Numbered from the stretch's first letter, positions 37,390-48,690 are shown. The stretch: 64,000 bases of DNA from Loripinus fragilis (GCA_964019695.1 OZ026518.1:111148145-111212144), one strand, 5' to 3'. Translations and numbers: made by a program. Notes: generated by a model from the letters alone, not told the origin.

Positions 37390-37507
37390 ATTTCGACGAA
37401 AAATAAGATTCGACCAACTGTCCATTTCGACCAAACGTTACATTCGACCAGTTGTCTAATTCGACCAAATGTCGTATTCGACGAAGTGTCTTTCGACGAA
37501 TTGTCGT
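37390..37507. repeat. Short tandem array of TTCGACCAAnTGTC units
   Basis: About seven units of 14-18 bp: TTCGACCAACTGTCCA, TTCGACCAAACGTTACA, TTCGACCAGTTGTCTAA, TTCGACCAAATGTCGTA, TTCGACGAAGTGTC and TTCGACGAATTGTCG. The array has a TCGA palindrome per unit. Confidence 0.8.
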
Positions 37508-38417
37508 GGACCCCGTTCCCATACCAAGTCTAACAACTAAGTTTCATTATAGTGCTTCAAGCAACCAAACCACTAGCCAAAAGCTATAATTTCAAGTCCA
37601 GTAAGTAATTCACCACTAGGGCTAATAAACAAAATACTGTCTAAGTGCAGGGCCTTTGATAATCGCTCTCTGGAAAGTATTATAACTAAATTTGCTACAT
37701 GCTAATTTTGAACATTCTAGTTTGTCTCTGTAAAACAGCTGACTGGTTTGAGTCTTTCATGGTTAAAATCCCGGTAAAGGCTTGCTCGCGCCGTGGCCCA
37801 TATAATGTCAAATGTATGCATTGTGTTACATATAACAACATGCGTGTAGACACTATCATTGTGACAAGGCTAAGAATTTGTCTCTAAAACAAAATACGTA
37901 GCACCCAAATGTATTCACCAATATAAGATGTTCACACATGTCTACACGATATTTGCTTTAACTACGTTATTTCTGATTCAATGGTCAATTGAAGATAAAT
38001 TATTTTAACAGGAAAGATAAAACCTATTATCTTTAGATATTAATTATTTTGACATCCGTCAGAGGACATGGTTCCCGTCCCTTCCGGGGAATACGAGAAG
38101 GACACAAGTGTAATAGATATGCGTACCTTCACACCAAATATGGTGGCAGCTGAACTGCCTCAAGTCTTGGTGAACCTGTTCAACTGCTTTAAAAGCGGTG
38201 TTTTGTTCGATTATATTGATCAAGAGAATCTCTAAAGAACGGATAGAAATGTTAAGATGTATCACTTGAGAAATGTTGGCCTCAAGTAGGTTAGTAGGAA
38301 AGTAAGCGTAAGCTCACACCAACAAATACAATGGTCCGCTGCCATAGGTCCATGTAAGTCTACTCATGTATACATGTTTTGAGCGTAGAATTGTGAAACA
38401 TTTTTATTCATTAGTTA
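37508..38417. other. No gene recognised
   Basis: A remnant of the 55-75-bp repeat occupies about 37515-37600. The rest is unremarkable. Confidence 0.4.
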
Positions 38418-38503
38418 GAACATGTGTTGGTGCTCTAAAGAACCGTCTCGCTGAGCGAGTCGGTTCTTTTGAGCATCCACAACATGTGTTTTTGCAGAAA
38501 TAA
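38418..38503. mobile_element. Palindromic miniature element, family A
   Basis: AACATGTGTTGGTGCTCTAA, AGAACCGTCTCGCTGAGCGA, GTCGGTTCTTTTGAGCATCC and ACAACATGTGTT. The outer arms are complementary, and the centre has an extra GCGAGT. Confidence 0.75.
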
Positions 38504-39311
38504 CAAAACTGATTTTTGATCATGCATTCTTATCTGGAGGCTTGCCGGCAAATTCATCCACAAGCCTTCTCCATCACTGATTTGATATGAAATATTAACA
38601 CATTCTGCTAATACTACACTCTCGTCTGCCATGTTTATATAAAATATACTGAACCAATGTTCTAACGCAACTTTGTTTATTTTGAAAATATTTTTGTCCG
38701 AACGAATGCCCTAGGCCGAATTGTTCACCCAAACGAACGTTCAGTCAGTTAGGCGTCGAAACTTACTTCAGCTTTAACATTATGCCTCAAACTGCTTAAG
38801 AAACGAGGCATTCCATTGAGGAAGGACGGTTGAACAAAAAAAACAAAAAAGAAATTCATGATAATATTGCTTACCCTGATGGCACGCCGTATAATGTCGC
38901 TTTGCATAAAACCCATTGTGTGTCCCCATGGGCAATAATGCCTATTGGAATTTTCACATATACAATCAGTTCTGCTCTGTTCAATCATGCTTCGACTACA
39001 AGCTCTTCTGACTTTTTGTGTCTAAAATGCTTATCTATATTCCTTAAGCGTCCATTTGTATTCTGTTTGTGACACATGGACGTTTCATCTGGTTATAATG
39101 AACAAAATACATGTCCCATCGTTTCTATTAAGAGGGGTCATTCTTTGGTCACTACCAAATCAAGATGCTAACTGCTCTTGTGAAATAAGAATGCTGTCCT
39201 ATCAACGGATATTAATTCTTTCATTTCCAAATACTACTGACATGCAGCGCAAACTATGATTCGGAGACAATAAAGGGTGATTTTCGAAATTATTAAAGAA
39301 CTCTTGATATA
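38504..39311. other. No gene or element recognised
   Basis: Overlapping short open frames on both strands have no domain. Confidence 0.4.
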
Positions 39312-39491
39312 CAGTAAAACCTGTCTTAAGCGGCCACTAATAAAAACACCAAAAATGGTTTTCAAGACCGATTATCGCTAAATGCAGGTCAAAAGTATTG
39401 CAGAATGCTCCAACCTTCATTAAGCTACTATTTGTCATTAAGATCTGATTTTTGTCTATTTTTGAGTGGCTGCTTAAGACAGGTTTTACTG
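39312..39491. mobile_element. MITE, 180 bp, TA target site
   Basis: CAGTAAAACCTGTCTTAAGC at 39312-39331 pairs with GCTTAAGACAGGTTTTACTG at 39472-39491. TIRs run about 24 bp with one mismatch. TA flanks both ends (39310-39311 and 39492-39493). Size, ends and target fit a Tc1/mariner-superfamily MITE. No coding sequence. Confidence 0.9.
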
Positions 39492-39493
39492 TA

Positions 39494-40069
39494 TATATAA
39501 TCTATAATAGATGTAGGCGTTGTTTAGCCAACTTTCTATCTGAATCTACACTGTTTGCAGGGAAAGAAAGTATTCTTCAGCAGGACAATGATGAGAACAT
39601 ATTTATAAAAGATGAGATTGGTTGTGTGATGGTGAATTAATTCAATGATTTACCAACAGCACAATCACAAACACGTCTATAAGTGTGCGCATAATTATGG
39701 ATTCCAGGTTTGCTTCAAGAAATATCAGTATATGGCAGTATGTGCTTTACTATAATACGTTGGCACATACATGTGTAACCCTTTACCTCATACACTAAAG
39801 GACTTCAAAAACGCAAAAATTGAAATTCATAAAATTTACTCATTTATAATGCGTCAGTTTATTGTGGTTTGGCATCAATTAACATCAATATGTCAGCAAA
39901 ACATGTTCGAAATTTCATATCGAAATAATAAATAGTGTTAGAGCAACAGTCTATCAAATAGCAATACCCTTAGGTACTAAAGTTGCAATTTGAAATTTGC
40001 CTAGAAATTGGACATGATTTAAAGTAATTGTAATGAAATATTTTTATTAAAAATCTGAAAAAATTACCC
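39494..40069. other. No gene or element recognised
   Basis: AT-rich sequence without recognisable coding or repeat structure. Confidence 0.4.
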
Positions 40070-40350
40070 TCGGAGCCCTACTATTCGTCTGGCACTGATG
40101 GTAGCCGGTCCGAACGGATATCGTCGATGCAAATATCATCGACCAAATCGACGTAAATTGCCATCTTGACGTCGGGTCGTCATTCTTGAATGACCAGACC
40201 TGTGTCCCAGTAGCCTGGTCACGATCTCTGAGGCGCTATAAAGTTGACGGATGGCAATTATAATATCGCGCGACGTCGGAAACACGCACCCCGGCTTGTA
40301 ACATTCCAATTGCATCAGATCGTTCATGTTCGGACAAACGTTGCACTAAA
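40070..40350 (-). pseudogene. Tc1-like transposase N-terminal fragment
   Basis: On the minus strand one frame gives LVQRLSEHERSDAIGMLQAG and VRVSDVARYYNCHPSTL, a helix-turn-helix typical of Tc1-like transposases. After a frameshift another frame gives RLRDRDQATGTQ. A further frame gives HRSGHSRMTTRRQDGNLRR, resembling the GRP..TTRRQD linker of the family, and, past a stop, PFGPATISARRIVGLRG. Everything downstream, including the DDE catalytic core, is missing. No matching TIR was seen next to it. Confidence 0.75.
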
Positions 40351-40605
40351 GCTACAGTGTTTATACATGCATACTTACAAGCTACATGTGAAATGGTAAA
40401 ATAGTTTGTTTCATTAATTCGTGGGGACGCCACGTGCTAAACATAGTAAACCAGCGATGCGAAGCTGGTGGTGGCCATTGTCTGTTAAAACGCCGGTATT
40501 AGGTATAGATAGAAGCAGAGTGATGTTACCAGCCAATTTTACCTGTTATGTTCCGGGTGCAATTTTTAAAGTCCTTCGGTGTAGAGACGCCTTTTAACAT
40601 ATTTG

Positions 40606-40680
40606 CAAACAGAGCAGACCCAGATCATGCAGCTCTTGTTAGAGCTGTCTGATCAAGGTCTACTATGTTTTTCTATGGAA
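40606..40680. repeat. Imperfect palindrome, family D-like
   Basis: GCAAACAGAGCAGACCCAGA and TCATGCAGCTCTTGTTAGAG pair with CTGTCTGATCAAGGTCTACT. The GACCCAGATCA word is shared with family D. Confidence 0.5.
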
Positions 40681-40865
40681 ATATGATTAGATATGATCCA
40701 ACACTAGTGATACTGACAATAAATTTCTTTGTTCTATGTACAAACGTAAAAGTTTATCCATATAATTATTCATGGTGGGTGGAGCTTAGCATAAATATTC
40801 ATGGGGGAAAAATTCTAAAAGCGTTTCAATAAAATCTCACAACCTATATTTTGTAAGGAAAATAT

Positions 40866-41160
40866 ATCAATTTAGAATCAGCAAGATTCGACTTTTATCA
40901 CGTTTTCTGGCTCTAAAAAGTACAGTGGTACCAGGAAGGGTTTGCACAAATTACACATATAATAACAGTGTTACAATCTGAAGTTAACTGTTCGCACATA
41001 TCTATAGATACATACATTTCAAATCAACAAGATTTGACTGTTGTTTTCTGGCTCTAATAAGAACAATGGTACCTGGAATCTTTAACGAGGAAGGGTTTGT
41101 ACAAATCACACATAGATTATCTGAAGTTAATTATTGTACATTTCTATACCTTTCTTTTCA
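40866..41160. repeat. Two-copy direct repeat of about 150 bp
   Basis: ATCAATTTAGAATCAGCAAG, ATTCGACTTTTATCACG, TTTTCTGGCTCTAAAAAG and GGAAGGGTTTGCACAAATTA return at 41020-41160 with about one change in seven bases and a small insertion (TCTTTAACGAGG). A local tandem duplication, old. Confidence 0.75.
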
Positions 41161-41512
41161 ATTGGAATAGTCACGGAGACTGAAAGCCTTAGTTATTGAA
41201 AACATTTATCAGAATGCCACAAGTCACACTGCTCTGTGACTTATTGTTAGCTGGCATGTGTGCATGCAATTTAACCATTCATTCCGAGAAAAAAACATAA
41301 CATACAGTTGCTCACGTTATTTTCCATTTATTGGAAAATAGAATGTGAAACCATTACTATTTTAGATTATGTAATGTTTTATTTTCTAAAACATAGAAAC
41401 TAAACACGTAAGTAGACAAAACCAGAAAGTGGTGTCTTCAGGAAATGTAAATCGTAAACAAAATAGCAGCAGCCCACTCACTTACTACTTTACAGGAAAC
41501 GGAAATGGTATA

Positions 41513-42881
41513 CGAGGGTCATTTTTTATGTTCGTAGAATAGGGCTGTATCTCTACAAGTATAGAATTTACGGTACCAAAAGTATATATATTTTAAAAGA
41601 TCTAGCTTTTGTCTATCAGCTGATATAAATTTTACATCATAAGCGCTTAGTTTGGCCAAGCTATATAGCTTTGAATAGGGCATATAAAGGACACTGGTCG
41701 AAATCCATGTCATTTTAACCATGCAGCCATTAGGAAATTAGACGCTGTTAAGTTCCATTCGCTATGGTGATATAAGCATTTGTCAAGCCATTTTTTTCTT
41801 TTGCACCATCAAAATTAATTATTCAAACGCTAATCGTAGACATGTGCAGCAAAACTATAAGTGTATTGTTTGCTCTTCTATAACAATTTTAAAACGCCCA
41901 TCAATATACCAAAATAATCACAGTCAAGTGCTAGTTATTATATCTGTTAAAATTACGATTATGAACAAATTTTAAAATTTCTTCTGTTTTTGCATAGCAC
42001 ATTATATACTCAATCATTCGTCAGCAGTTATATTGATGTATCGATTTAAGCATGTAACTGGCAACTTCCGGTACTGGCATACCCCCATGTTATAAAAAGT
42101 GGGTGGGGTAAATCAACCCCGCGTAGAAAACACAATAACAATCGGATCTGCATAATTTTCTTTTTGCAGTGATTTCAACACCTGTTTAGAGGCACAAAAA
42201 CAGTTTTAGTGTATTTTCTAAATATAGTAACGCTCCATGACGTCATTTATGTGCAAAATAAGGGATTTTAGCACCTCCTGAGCTATTTATTTTGCAGCTC
42301 ATTTCTAATTAAACAAAAGTATTAACTTTGTTTTGGGATGAAAGTTACCATAACGCTTCCATCTACCATATAAACAAGAAAAAAATATAATACTACTTTA
42401 CAGCTAACATATTAAGCCACATTCAAAAGTCCGTACCCAACTTCCACTCGTGTCAACTTTTAACAATAAAAGTTTATATGCCTACTGTTCAATTTGCTGA
42501 GGTTCCAAACAAATCTTCCATATACAATAATTGCTGCGTATATGCTATAATTTTATTTAATATTGTAGCACGTGGTGTCCTTGATCTGCAGCCAAATTTT
42601 CAAAAGCTGTGTATGGCTATGTACCTATTTTCATGCATTTGTTACAAACGTTCTGTTAGAGACTAAGTCCATAAATGTCATATTTCTATCATATTTCTAG
42701 TGTGCGATATATAGGTATGGCTTTGCCTCTTAGAAGTCATTCAAGTAATACAGTTTGAAATAATTTTAGGTTGCATGTATAGATAAAAGCTCAATCTTTC
42801 CAAATATATGCATGATGTATGCATTTACTTTCGCCGTTTTCATTAAATCTACCTTTCTACGAACATAAAAAATGACCCTCG
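41513..42881. mobile_element. Mariner-sized TIR element, 1369 bp, no transposase
   Basis: CGAGGGTCATTTTTTATGTT continuing CGTAGAA (27 bp) at 41513 is repeated as an exact inverted copy ending at 42881, flanked by TA on both sides. Length, TIR length and TA target fit the mariner/Tc1 superfamily, and TACGAGGG-type ends are common in mariner elements. Yet the interior is AT-rich with only 60-70-codon open frames and no DDE/D or helix-turn-helix motif. It is therefore a non-autonomous element with an unrelated or fully decayed core. Confidence 0.85.
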
Positions 42882-42883
42882 TA

Positions 42884-43438
42884 GAATGAATGTTTTCTGC
42901 TGTTCTGCGTCGACATCATTGCGTGTCAAACAGTATTCTTCTGTGTATATACAAATACGGGTTGTAATGCTTTTCACCAGGAACACAATAAGGATGGGAT
43001 TGCCAGTACACAAAGGGCAAAGGATTAAAACACCAACTATATAACAGTTTACTTAAACATAGGGCAACTCTAGGGCAAAATTTGTCCAATAAAATAAACT
43101 TGAGCACGCCTACCACTGTGGCTATAACTGCTGTTTCTAAGGTGGTTATTCTGTTGCTGTTATATTGCATTGATTGTTGTTGCTCACATCAAGTATGGTG
43201 ATTTTGTGGTTGTTCCTGGTTTTGTGATTTAGTTATATGAGTCCTTTATACTTTGGCAATCACCTAACTACTACATTGTGTATGGTATGGTGGGTCGCTC
43301 TCTGCTGCAGCTTTCAGAGAGCTGGCCATGCTGGCAGGATGAAATTTGCTTCACTTGAGGCAAATTAGTGTAGGGCAGAAGCCTTATTCTATCCCATTTT
43401 TCTTTTCGGTCTCCCTCTTTCTCAGAGAAGTCCCTTAA
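42884..43438. other. No gene recognised
   Basis: Contains GGTTGTTCCTGGTTTTGTG-like sequence and an inverted CTCTCTGCTGCAGCTTTCAGAG motif near 43296-43320. No coding similarity. Confidence 0.4.
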
Positions 43439-43569
<131 letters not shown>

Positions 43570-43623
43570 CCACCGAGGAAGAGATTGCGGGTTGCTGTAT
43601 TTAGCTTGTACATGTGTATTCTT

Positions 43624-43786
<163 letters not shown>

Positions 43787-44430
43787 TGATGTATCGTTTC
43801 TCTGGGTGCCATGTGTGGGTCTGTTATGTGTGATTGTGACATCTCCCAGTCATACTCACTTGTTTTAATAATGTGTGTAGAGCGCTGGCTCATATGGGCA
43901 ATGTCTTATTAACACCATCTAATTAGCATAATGTCGAAACTTATTTGTTAGCTTATTTGTGATATTTGCAATTGCATGAAGCTTGGCTTAAGGTCAACAA
44001 GATCAGCGGAGGTACAACATATTAGCATTTTTTTCCTTTTTTTTTAAAACTAGCAATGCATTTACTCAAAGTTTGGTCTATACGGCCCCAGTTTAAAGAC
44101 GTAAAATGAGGGTCGGGAGAAGAAAGTGCACGTTTTCACGGTATTGTAAATGTGAATTGCTTTGAAACGTATTTTGTTGCCTACTATGCATATTTTACTG
44201 CCAAACTACACCATTTTTTTTAAAAAATATGGCAATTTGAAAATTTGGTGTTTGTAATCCTGTCAACTAGGAAAAATATACGCATTATTGCTAGAACTCC
44301 TTGCCTATACCAGTCGTTAAGGAATGATCCGATAAATCACCTGCTCCACATTTTCAAAAACAATAATTATTGTACATTTGCTTATTTAAACAGGCCGCCA
44401 GATAGGAGTACCTTGATAAAATTTCATTCT
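43787..44430. other. No gene or element recognised
   Basis: AT-rich; no domain-bearing frame. Confidence 0.4.
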
Positions 44431-44540
44431 CTTATTTCTCAACCTAAACATATTTTGTGGGTACTCAAAAGAACCGTCTCAATGAGACGGTTCTTTTGAT
44501 CACCCAAAACATATGATTAACCCGATAAGAAAATAATCAC
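44431..44540. mobile_element. Palindromic miniature element, family A (cleanest copy)
   Basis: CTTATTTCTCAACCTAAACA, GTGGGTACTCAAAAGAACCG, TCTCAATGAGACGGTTCTTT, TGATCACCCAAAACATATGA, then GATAAGAAAATAATCAC. The centre CGTCTCAATGAGACG is a perfect palindrome. Confidence 0.85.
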
Positions 44541-45559
44541 AATTTTACGTTCAATATCTGTCTATCTGGACCCAATGTTTAAACCATTTCTATCCCTGGA
44601 GTTCCATTTTTATGACGTTGTGTTTAATTGCATAGTCAATTATCATTTGAAGTTACAGCAGACCATTAAAATATGATGTAAAGATGAGATTAAATTATCT
44701 CTTGAAGGATAACTTCGTGTAAAAATCCATTAGGTTTCAGCTATATATGTCGTTTTCTCATATCAAAATGATAGGAAACGTCAGAAGCCTGGTGCTCGAT
44801 TACCGTATATGACAAACATTTAATATATGGGGAAAAGAAAAGGGTAAAATTAGAAATGCAAAGCGTCTACAACACAAATTGGCATTTCAGAAAAAAAATG
44901 ATCAAAACATTAGAACAAAATGTTAACATGCTGATCAGCCTGTCAGAGTATTGTAAATTATTAAGATGCAAATACAGCGTAGACCTGTCATCATGTTATA
45001 ATAAATTTTCTTTTTTAAAAGGAGGGCTTGCCTTGTTGATTGCTACAAACAAATGCAAAACTCCCTTTTCTCAATGCCTCCGCCAGGAAGCAGTTTTCAA
45101 ATACTAACCTGTCTAATTTGAGCATTATGGGTACATGTGACATATTTGTTAACCGAATGCCTTACCAAATCCTGTGATCCACCCGATTGGTTGATTAAAA
45201 CTTGTTATCAATCTGCGTCATCATGCGTCACTGAAACCACTTTTTTTACCCAAAAATATTATAGTGTAGAAAATCTTATCATTATTTCGCTAAATTCTGT
45301 AAAAGATCTACCAATCATTGTTATTGTTTAGCTACCAAAGGTTACTTGATGTATCCATAAACGGATTATTTATAGCCATTCAATGCTTGTTACTTTTTAA
45401 CGTAGTGTTTAACGTAGGGTAATGCACACCGTGTATTGACACAAACCCGACTTTTCAGTCGTGATGGTCCTTAGAAGACAGGTCTTTTTTTATTTAGAAT
45501 CGCGCCTGCGCAGACAATGTCCTTTTTCTTAGCATGTATGTATTCAGAAATAGTGATTA
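44541..45559. other. No gene or element recognised
   Basis: Two open frames of 64-83 codons show no domain and lie in AT-rich sequence. Confidence 0.4.
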
Positions 45560-45715
45560 TGATCATGAATACCACGATCACAAACTGCAGACAAACCCAT
45601 GACGTCGCAAGAAGCAGGCACACAACAATCACAAGACACCAGAAAGACAAACTAAACAATGCAATCAGCTCTCTCTTCCCCATCAAGATGATTGCAAAAC
45701 TAGAATGGACATGGG
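45560..45715 (-). mobile_element. Tail-B retroelement fragment
   Basis: ATACCACGATCACAAACTGC, AGACAAACCCATGACG, CAATCACAAGACACCAGAAA and CATCAAGATGATTGCAAAAC correspond in order to 19395-19560. Confidence 0.7.
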
Positions 45716-45721
45716 GCGCCC

Positions 45722-45800
45722 TAATAGCTCAGTCGGTAGTGTGTATCAGTCTGACTAGCTGGATACCTCTTCCACGCAGTTTCGAATTCGCTAGTATCGC
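45722..45800 (+). repeat. tRNA-like SINE head
   Basis: TAGCTCAGTCGGTAG resembles a pol III A box, and CAGTTTCGAATTCGC, about 50 bases on, resembles a B box. The flanking stems do not pair as in a functional tRNA. The following 165 bp (to about 45965) may be the SINE body. No second copy was found here. Confidence 0.4.
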
Positions 45801-45966
45801 TAGCAAAAATATCGTTTAGTGAAAAATTATCAAATTGTTCCTGCAATGGTATGTATTTCAATGGTTTGACTGTCACCTTCCACGTTGTGGTAGTTTCATA
45901 GTGTATTTCACGCCCAAACGCCGAGAACTGCACTGGTTTTCCCCCACCACTAGACAGTCGGCGTCT

Positions 45967-46203
45967 TAAGCCTCGTTCATATGCACAATATACACCCCGG
46001 TGCAAATATACACCCGGGGTGTAAATTTGCACCTGGGGTGTATTTTGGTCATGTAAACGGTGCTTTATGAAAATGCACCCCGGTGCAAATCTGCACCCGG
46101 GTGCTAATTTGCTCCACCTTTGTAGGTGGTGCAAATTCGGTGGAGCAAATTAGCACCCGGGTGCAGATTTGCAACGGGGTGCAAATTGCGCACATGAACG
46201 CAA
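45967..46203. mobile_element. Fold-back MITE built from GTGCAAAT/CACCCGGGTG words
   Basis: GCACCCCGGTGCAAATCTGC, ACCCGGGTGCTAATTTGCTC and CACC (46074-46117) pair with the complementary arm at 46138-46182 across TTTGTAGG. The outer ends CGTTCATATGCACAATATAC and AATTGCGCACATGAACG also pair. Each arm is itself made of repeated CACCCGGG/GTGCAAAT modules. No coding sequence. Confidence 0.8.
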
Positions 46204-46739
46204 TTTGTTATCACATATGTACAATTTGATCTTAGATTTTGATAAATTACCCATCTTTTCTATATGAATATGTACATGTGTATGAAAATAAACTATATAA
46301 ATAGTCCTTTTATCAAATTTAAGGCCATGCTTCTCTCTGTAGTCACTACTTTATCGGCTATGCCGGGTTGCCACGCAGAACAACTGGAATTTCTGGTCTA
46401 TGGACTTCGATTTGCACGATTCTAATTCCGAAAAATATCTCTTCATAACCTAAGCAATAGAAATCATAGTTTGCCAGAACCCTGGCGCCATGCACGAGTC
46501 CATGCTATCTGATGTACACATCGGTGAAAAGGTCCCCCCCGCATAATAACGGAGTGACCACCTTTACAATTCATGTAATCAACGAGATGTTCAGACATAG
46601 CAATAATTAAAATATGTCTACCCTCTATCTTACCCCCCCCCCCTCCCAATTTGGGCACACAAACCTCTTGCAGCCATTGATAACCTCGGTTGAGCCATTT
46701 CCCTTCGGAAACTAAACAGATATTTAGAAGAGAAGACAA
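46204..46739. other. No gene recognised
   Basis: A poly-C run lies near 46634-46645 and a CCCCCC run near 46534. Nothing else identified. Confidence 0.4.
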
Positions 46740-47090
46740 AGTAAGTAAGGGTGCAAAGATCAGGAATGGATACAATCAAGTACCACACCCGACCCAGGAT
46801 ACCAATGGGAAAGTGACAAACTCACAGTTGGACACCACAAACGAGAGCCAAGAGGTCAGCCCTTTCCCAGCAAAGTACAATTAAACAGACGCGCAAAAAG
46901 ACATAGCAAACACAAGACAGAACAAAAACATAAAAGATCCACAAAAGAAGTACCGCCTTGGAACGGTCAGTAAAATATTTTACTGGAGGGTTTAAACCAG
47001 TTTAACGGCGCGCCAACCTCACCCTTAATTCAGATGTGTATCAAGACACATAGATATTTGGTTTGCATGAAAGACCCCTACATGTTTACC
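46740..47090 (-). mobile_element. Solo retroelement tail A, minus orientation
   Basis: AAAGTAAGTAAGGGTGCAAA, GATCAGGAATGGATACAATC, AAGTACCACACCCGACCCAG, then AGTACCGCCTTGGAACGGTC, AGTAAAATATTTTACTGGAG and GGTTTGCATGAAAGACCCC. It ends upstream of the RT-coding part, so it is a 5'-truncated copy. Confidence 0.8.
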
Positions 47091-47399
47091 ATGGACGTAA
47101 AACCCGTTTCACGCATTCACAAGGCGTTTAATTTGCTATTATACGAAGAGGTTCTCAATTGTCCAGCTCTGCGCAGTCCTAAGTCAAACTGTCACCAGAA
47201 GTTCAATTGAAACAACTTAACGCACACGCGCATTCCGTTGCAGCTATTTGCGCAGTTTGTCGCTGAGCCCGTGACATTCGGAAGCCATGGATCATCAGTA
47301 CATGTATAAGTCTCAAGCACTACGTTCGTACACCTCTCTTGGCCATTTAGTCATATATTTAGTTAGCACTGCTGCAACAGCTTCTATAAGTGCCATTTA

Positions 47400-47690
47400 T
47401 GCACCAGTCATTTGTATCCACTGCTCCCCCACCTATGGGGATGGGCGGCGATAATGGGTTTTCACTTTCCAGAGCCCTGGTTTAAGCCCCGCCCTATGAG
47501 GACAAGCTGATGGTTACAACCCTGCTCTTTGCACCACCCTACACAACAGAAAATCCAAGCAGGGTAAGTGCCCCAATGTTATACCCTCACACTTCCCCGG
47601 GACTGCGGGGACAATCAAAAAGTAATTGTCCAGCACCTTACCCCGGCTATCCCCGTAAGTGGGGGCCCGTGGATACAAATGACTGGTGCA
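47400..47690. mobile_element. MITE, 291 bp, TTA target-site duplication
   Basis: TGCACCAGTCATTTGTATCC (47400) and AC pair perfectly with GTGGATACAAATGACTGGTGCA ending at 47690. TTA flanks both ends (47397-47399 and 47691-47693). A three-base TTA duplication fits PIF/Harbinger-type elements (target TWA). The GC-rich interior includes TTCCCCGGGACTGCGGGG and CCCCCACCTATGGGG palindromes. No coding sequence. Confidence 0.85.
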
Positions 47691-47904
47691 TTATCTTCTT
47701 TAAATATTGTATAAATAAATAAAGCAAATAAAACCAAATGGAGTTGCATTTTTCTCACACGATGGTATCTTGAATTGAATAATAATCGAAACATTCTTAA
47801 CACTTCGAATTTCTCCTTAATGTAAAACTGAAACATTTGTGATATGTTTAAAGAGCAAATCCAATAACATATGAACACAATTTATTGACATATGAACGCT
47901 ACAT

Positions 47905-47996
47905 AAGGGGGTGCAAATTTACTCCCGGGTGCAATTTTGCACCCAGGAGTAAATTTGCACCAGGGTGCAAATTGTGCATATAAACGAGGCTTTAGA
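47905..47996. mobile_element. Single end of the GTGCAAAT fold-back family
   Basis: GGGGTGCAAATTTACTCCCG, GGTGCAATTTTGCACCCAGG, AGTAAATTTGCACCAGGG and TGTGCATATAAACGAGGCTT. Its terminal sequence is the inverse of AAGCCTCGTTCATATGCACA at 45969-45988. The two may therefore be the TIRs of one 2.0-kb element (about 45967-47996), or an isolated partial copy. Confidence 0.65.
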
Positions 47997-48014
47997 AGCA
48001 TAATTGCTTATTTC

Positions 48015-48298
48015 TGCCCTCTATTTCCAGTAAGTAAGTAAGTAAATGAATAAAGTAACGCACAAAAATCATAAAACAATTACAGGACCCCACAATGGGA
48101 GTGCTAATCAACAACAACAGAACCACCGCCTTAGGGCGCACTGCAGCCTTAGCTAAAGTGAGAGGGGGGGGGGCTTAAATGCATTTTAATGGTACCAAAT
48201 GTTCGCTCTAGATTCTGCTGTTGATGAAGCACAAAATGTTAAGCACTCGTGGAGGTTTCAGGCTGCCAAGACCACAGTAACTAGTCACAAAGTATGAA
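48015..48298 (-). mobile_element. Tail-B retroelement fragment
   Basis: ACAACAGAACCACCGCCTTA, a GGGGGGGGG run and GGCTTAAATGCATTTTAATG match 2480-2560. TCTAGATTCTGCTGTTGATG and CGTGGAGGTTTCAGG match 2570-2625. The adjoining tail A follows directly. Confidence 0.7.
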
Positions 48299-48690
48299 CA
48301 GGTGGCAAAGATCAGGAATCGATACAATAGAGTACCACACCTGACCCCGGATACCACATGGGAAAGTGACAAAACACAACAAAACATCGCAAACAATAGC
48401 CAAAAGGTCATCCCTTTCCCAGCAGTTGGCCACAAGGCAGCAATGAACAGACCAGACAACACGACAAACACAAAACATAAATAGCAAAAATGATCCACAA
48501 TAGAAACACCACCTTGGAACGGTCAGTAAAATATTTTTACTGGAGGGCTTAAACCAGTTTCACGGCGCCAACTCACCTTTAGTTCAGATGTTGATTAAGA
48601 CACATAAATGTTTGGTTTACATGAACTACCCCTAACTTATCCATGCATCATTTCCTAGGACATATAAATCATGATATAAAAAGGTAAGGA
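48299..48690 (-). mobile_element. Solo retroelement tail A, minus orientation
   Basis: GGCAAAGATCAGGAATCGAT, ACACCTGACCCCGGATACCA, CCACCTTGGAACGGTCAGTA, AAATATTTTTACTGGAGGGC and TTTGGTTTACATGAACTACC. Truncated before any RT coding. Confidence 0.8.

Noticed and set aside
40136..40433. Two independent small proteins on the minus strand
   Set aside because: They are two frames of one frameshifted Tc1-like transposase fragment.
45722..45800. Functional tRNA gene
   Set aside because: A and B boxes are approximate and I cannot fold acceptor and T stems. A SINE head is more likely.
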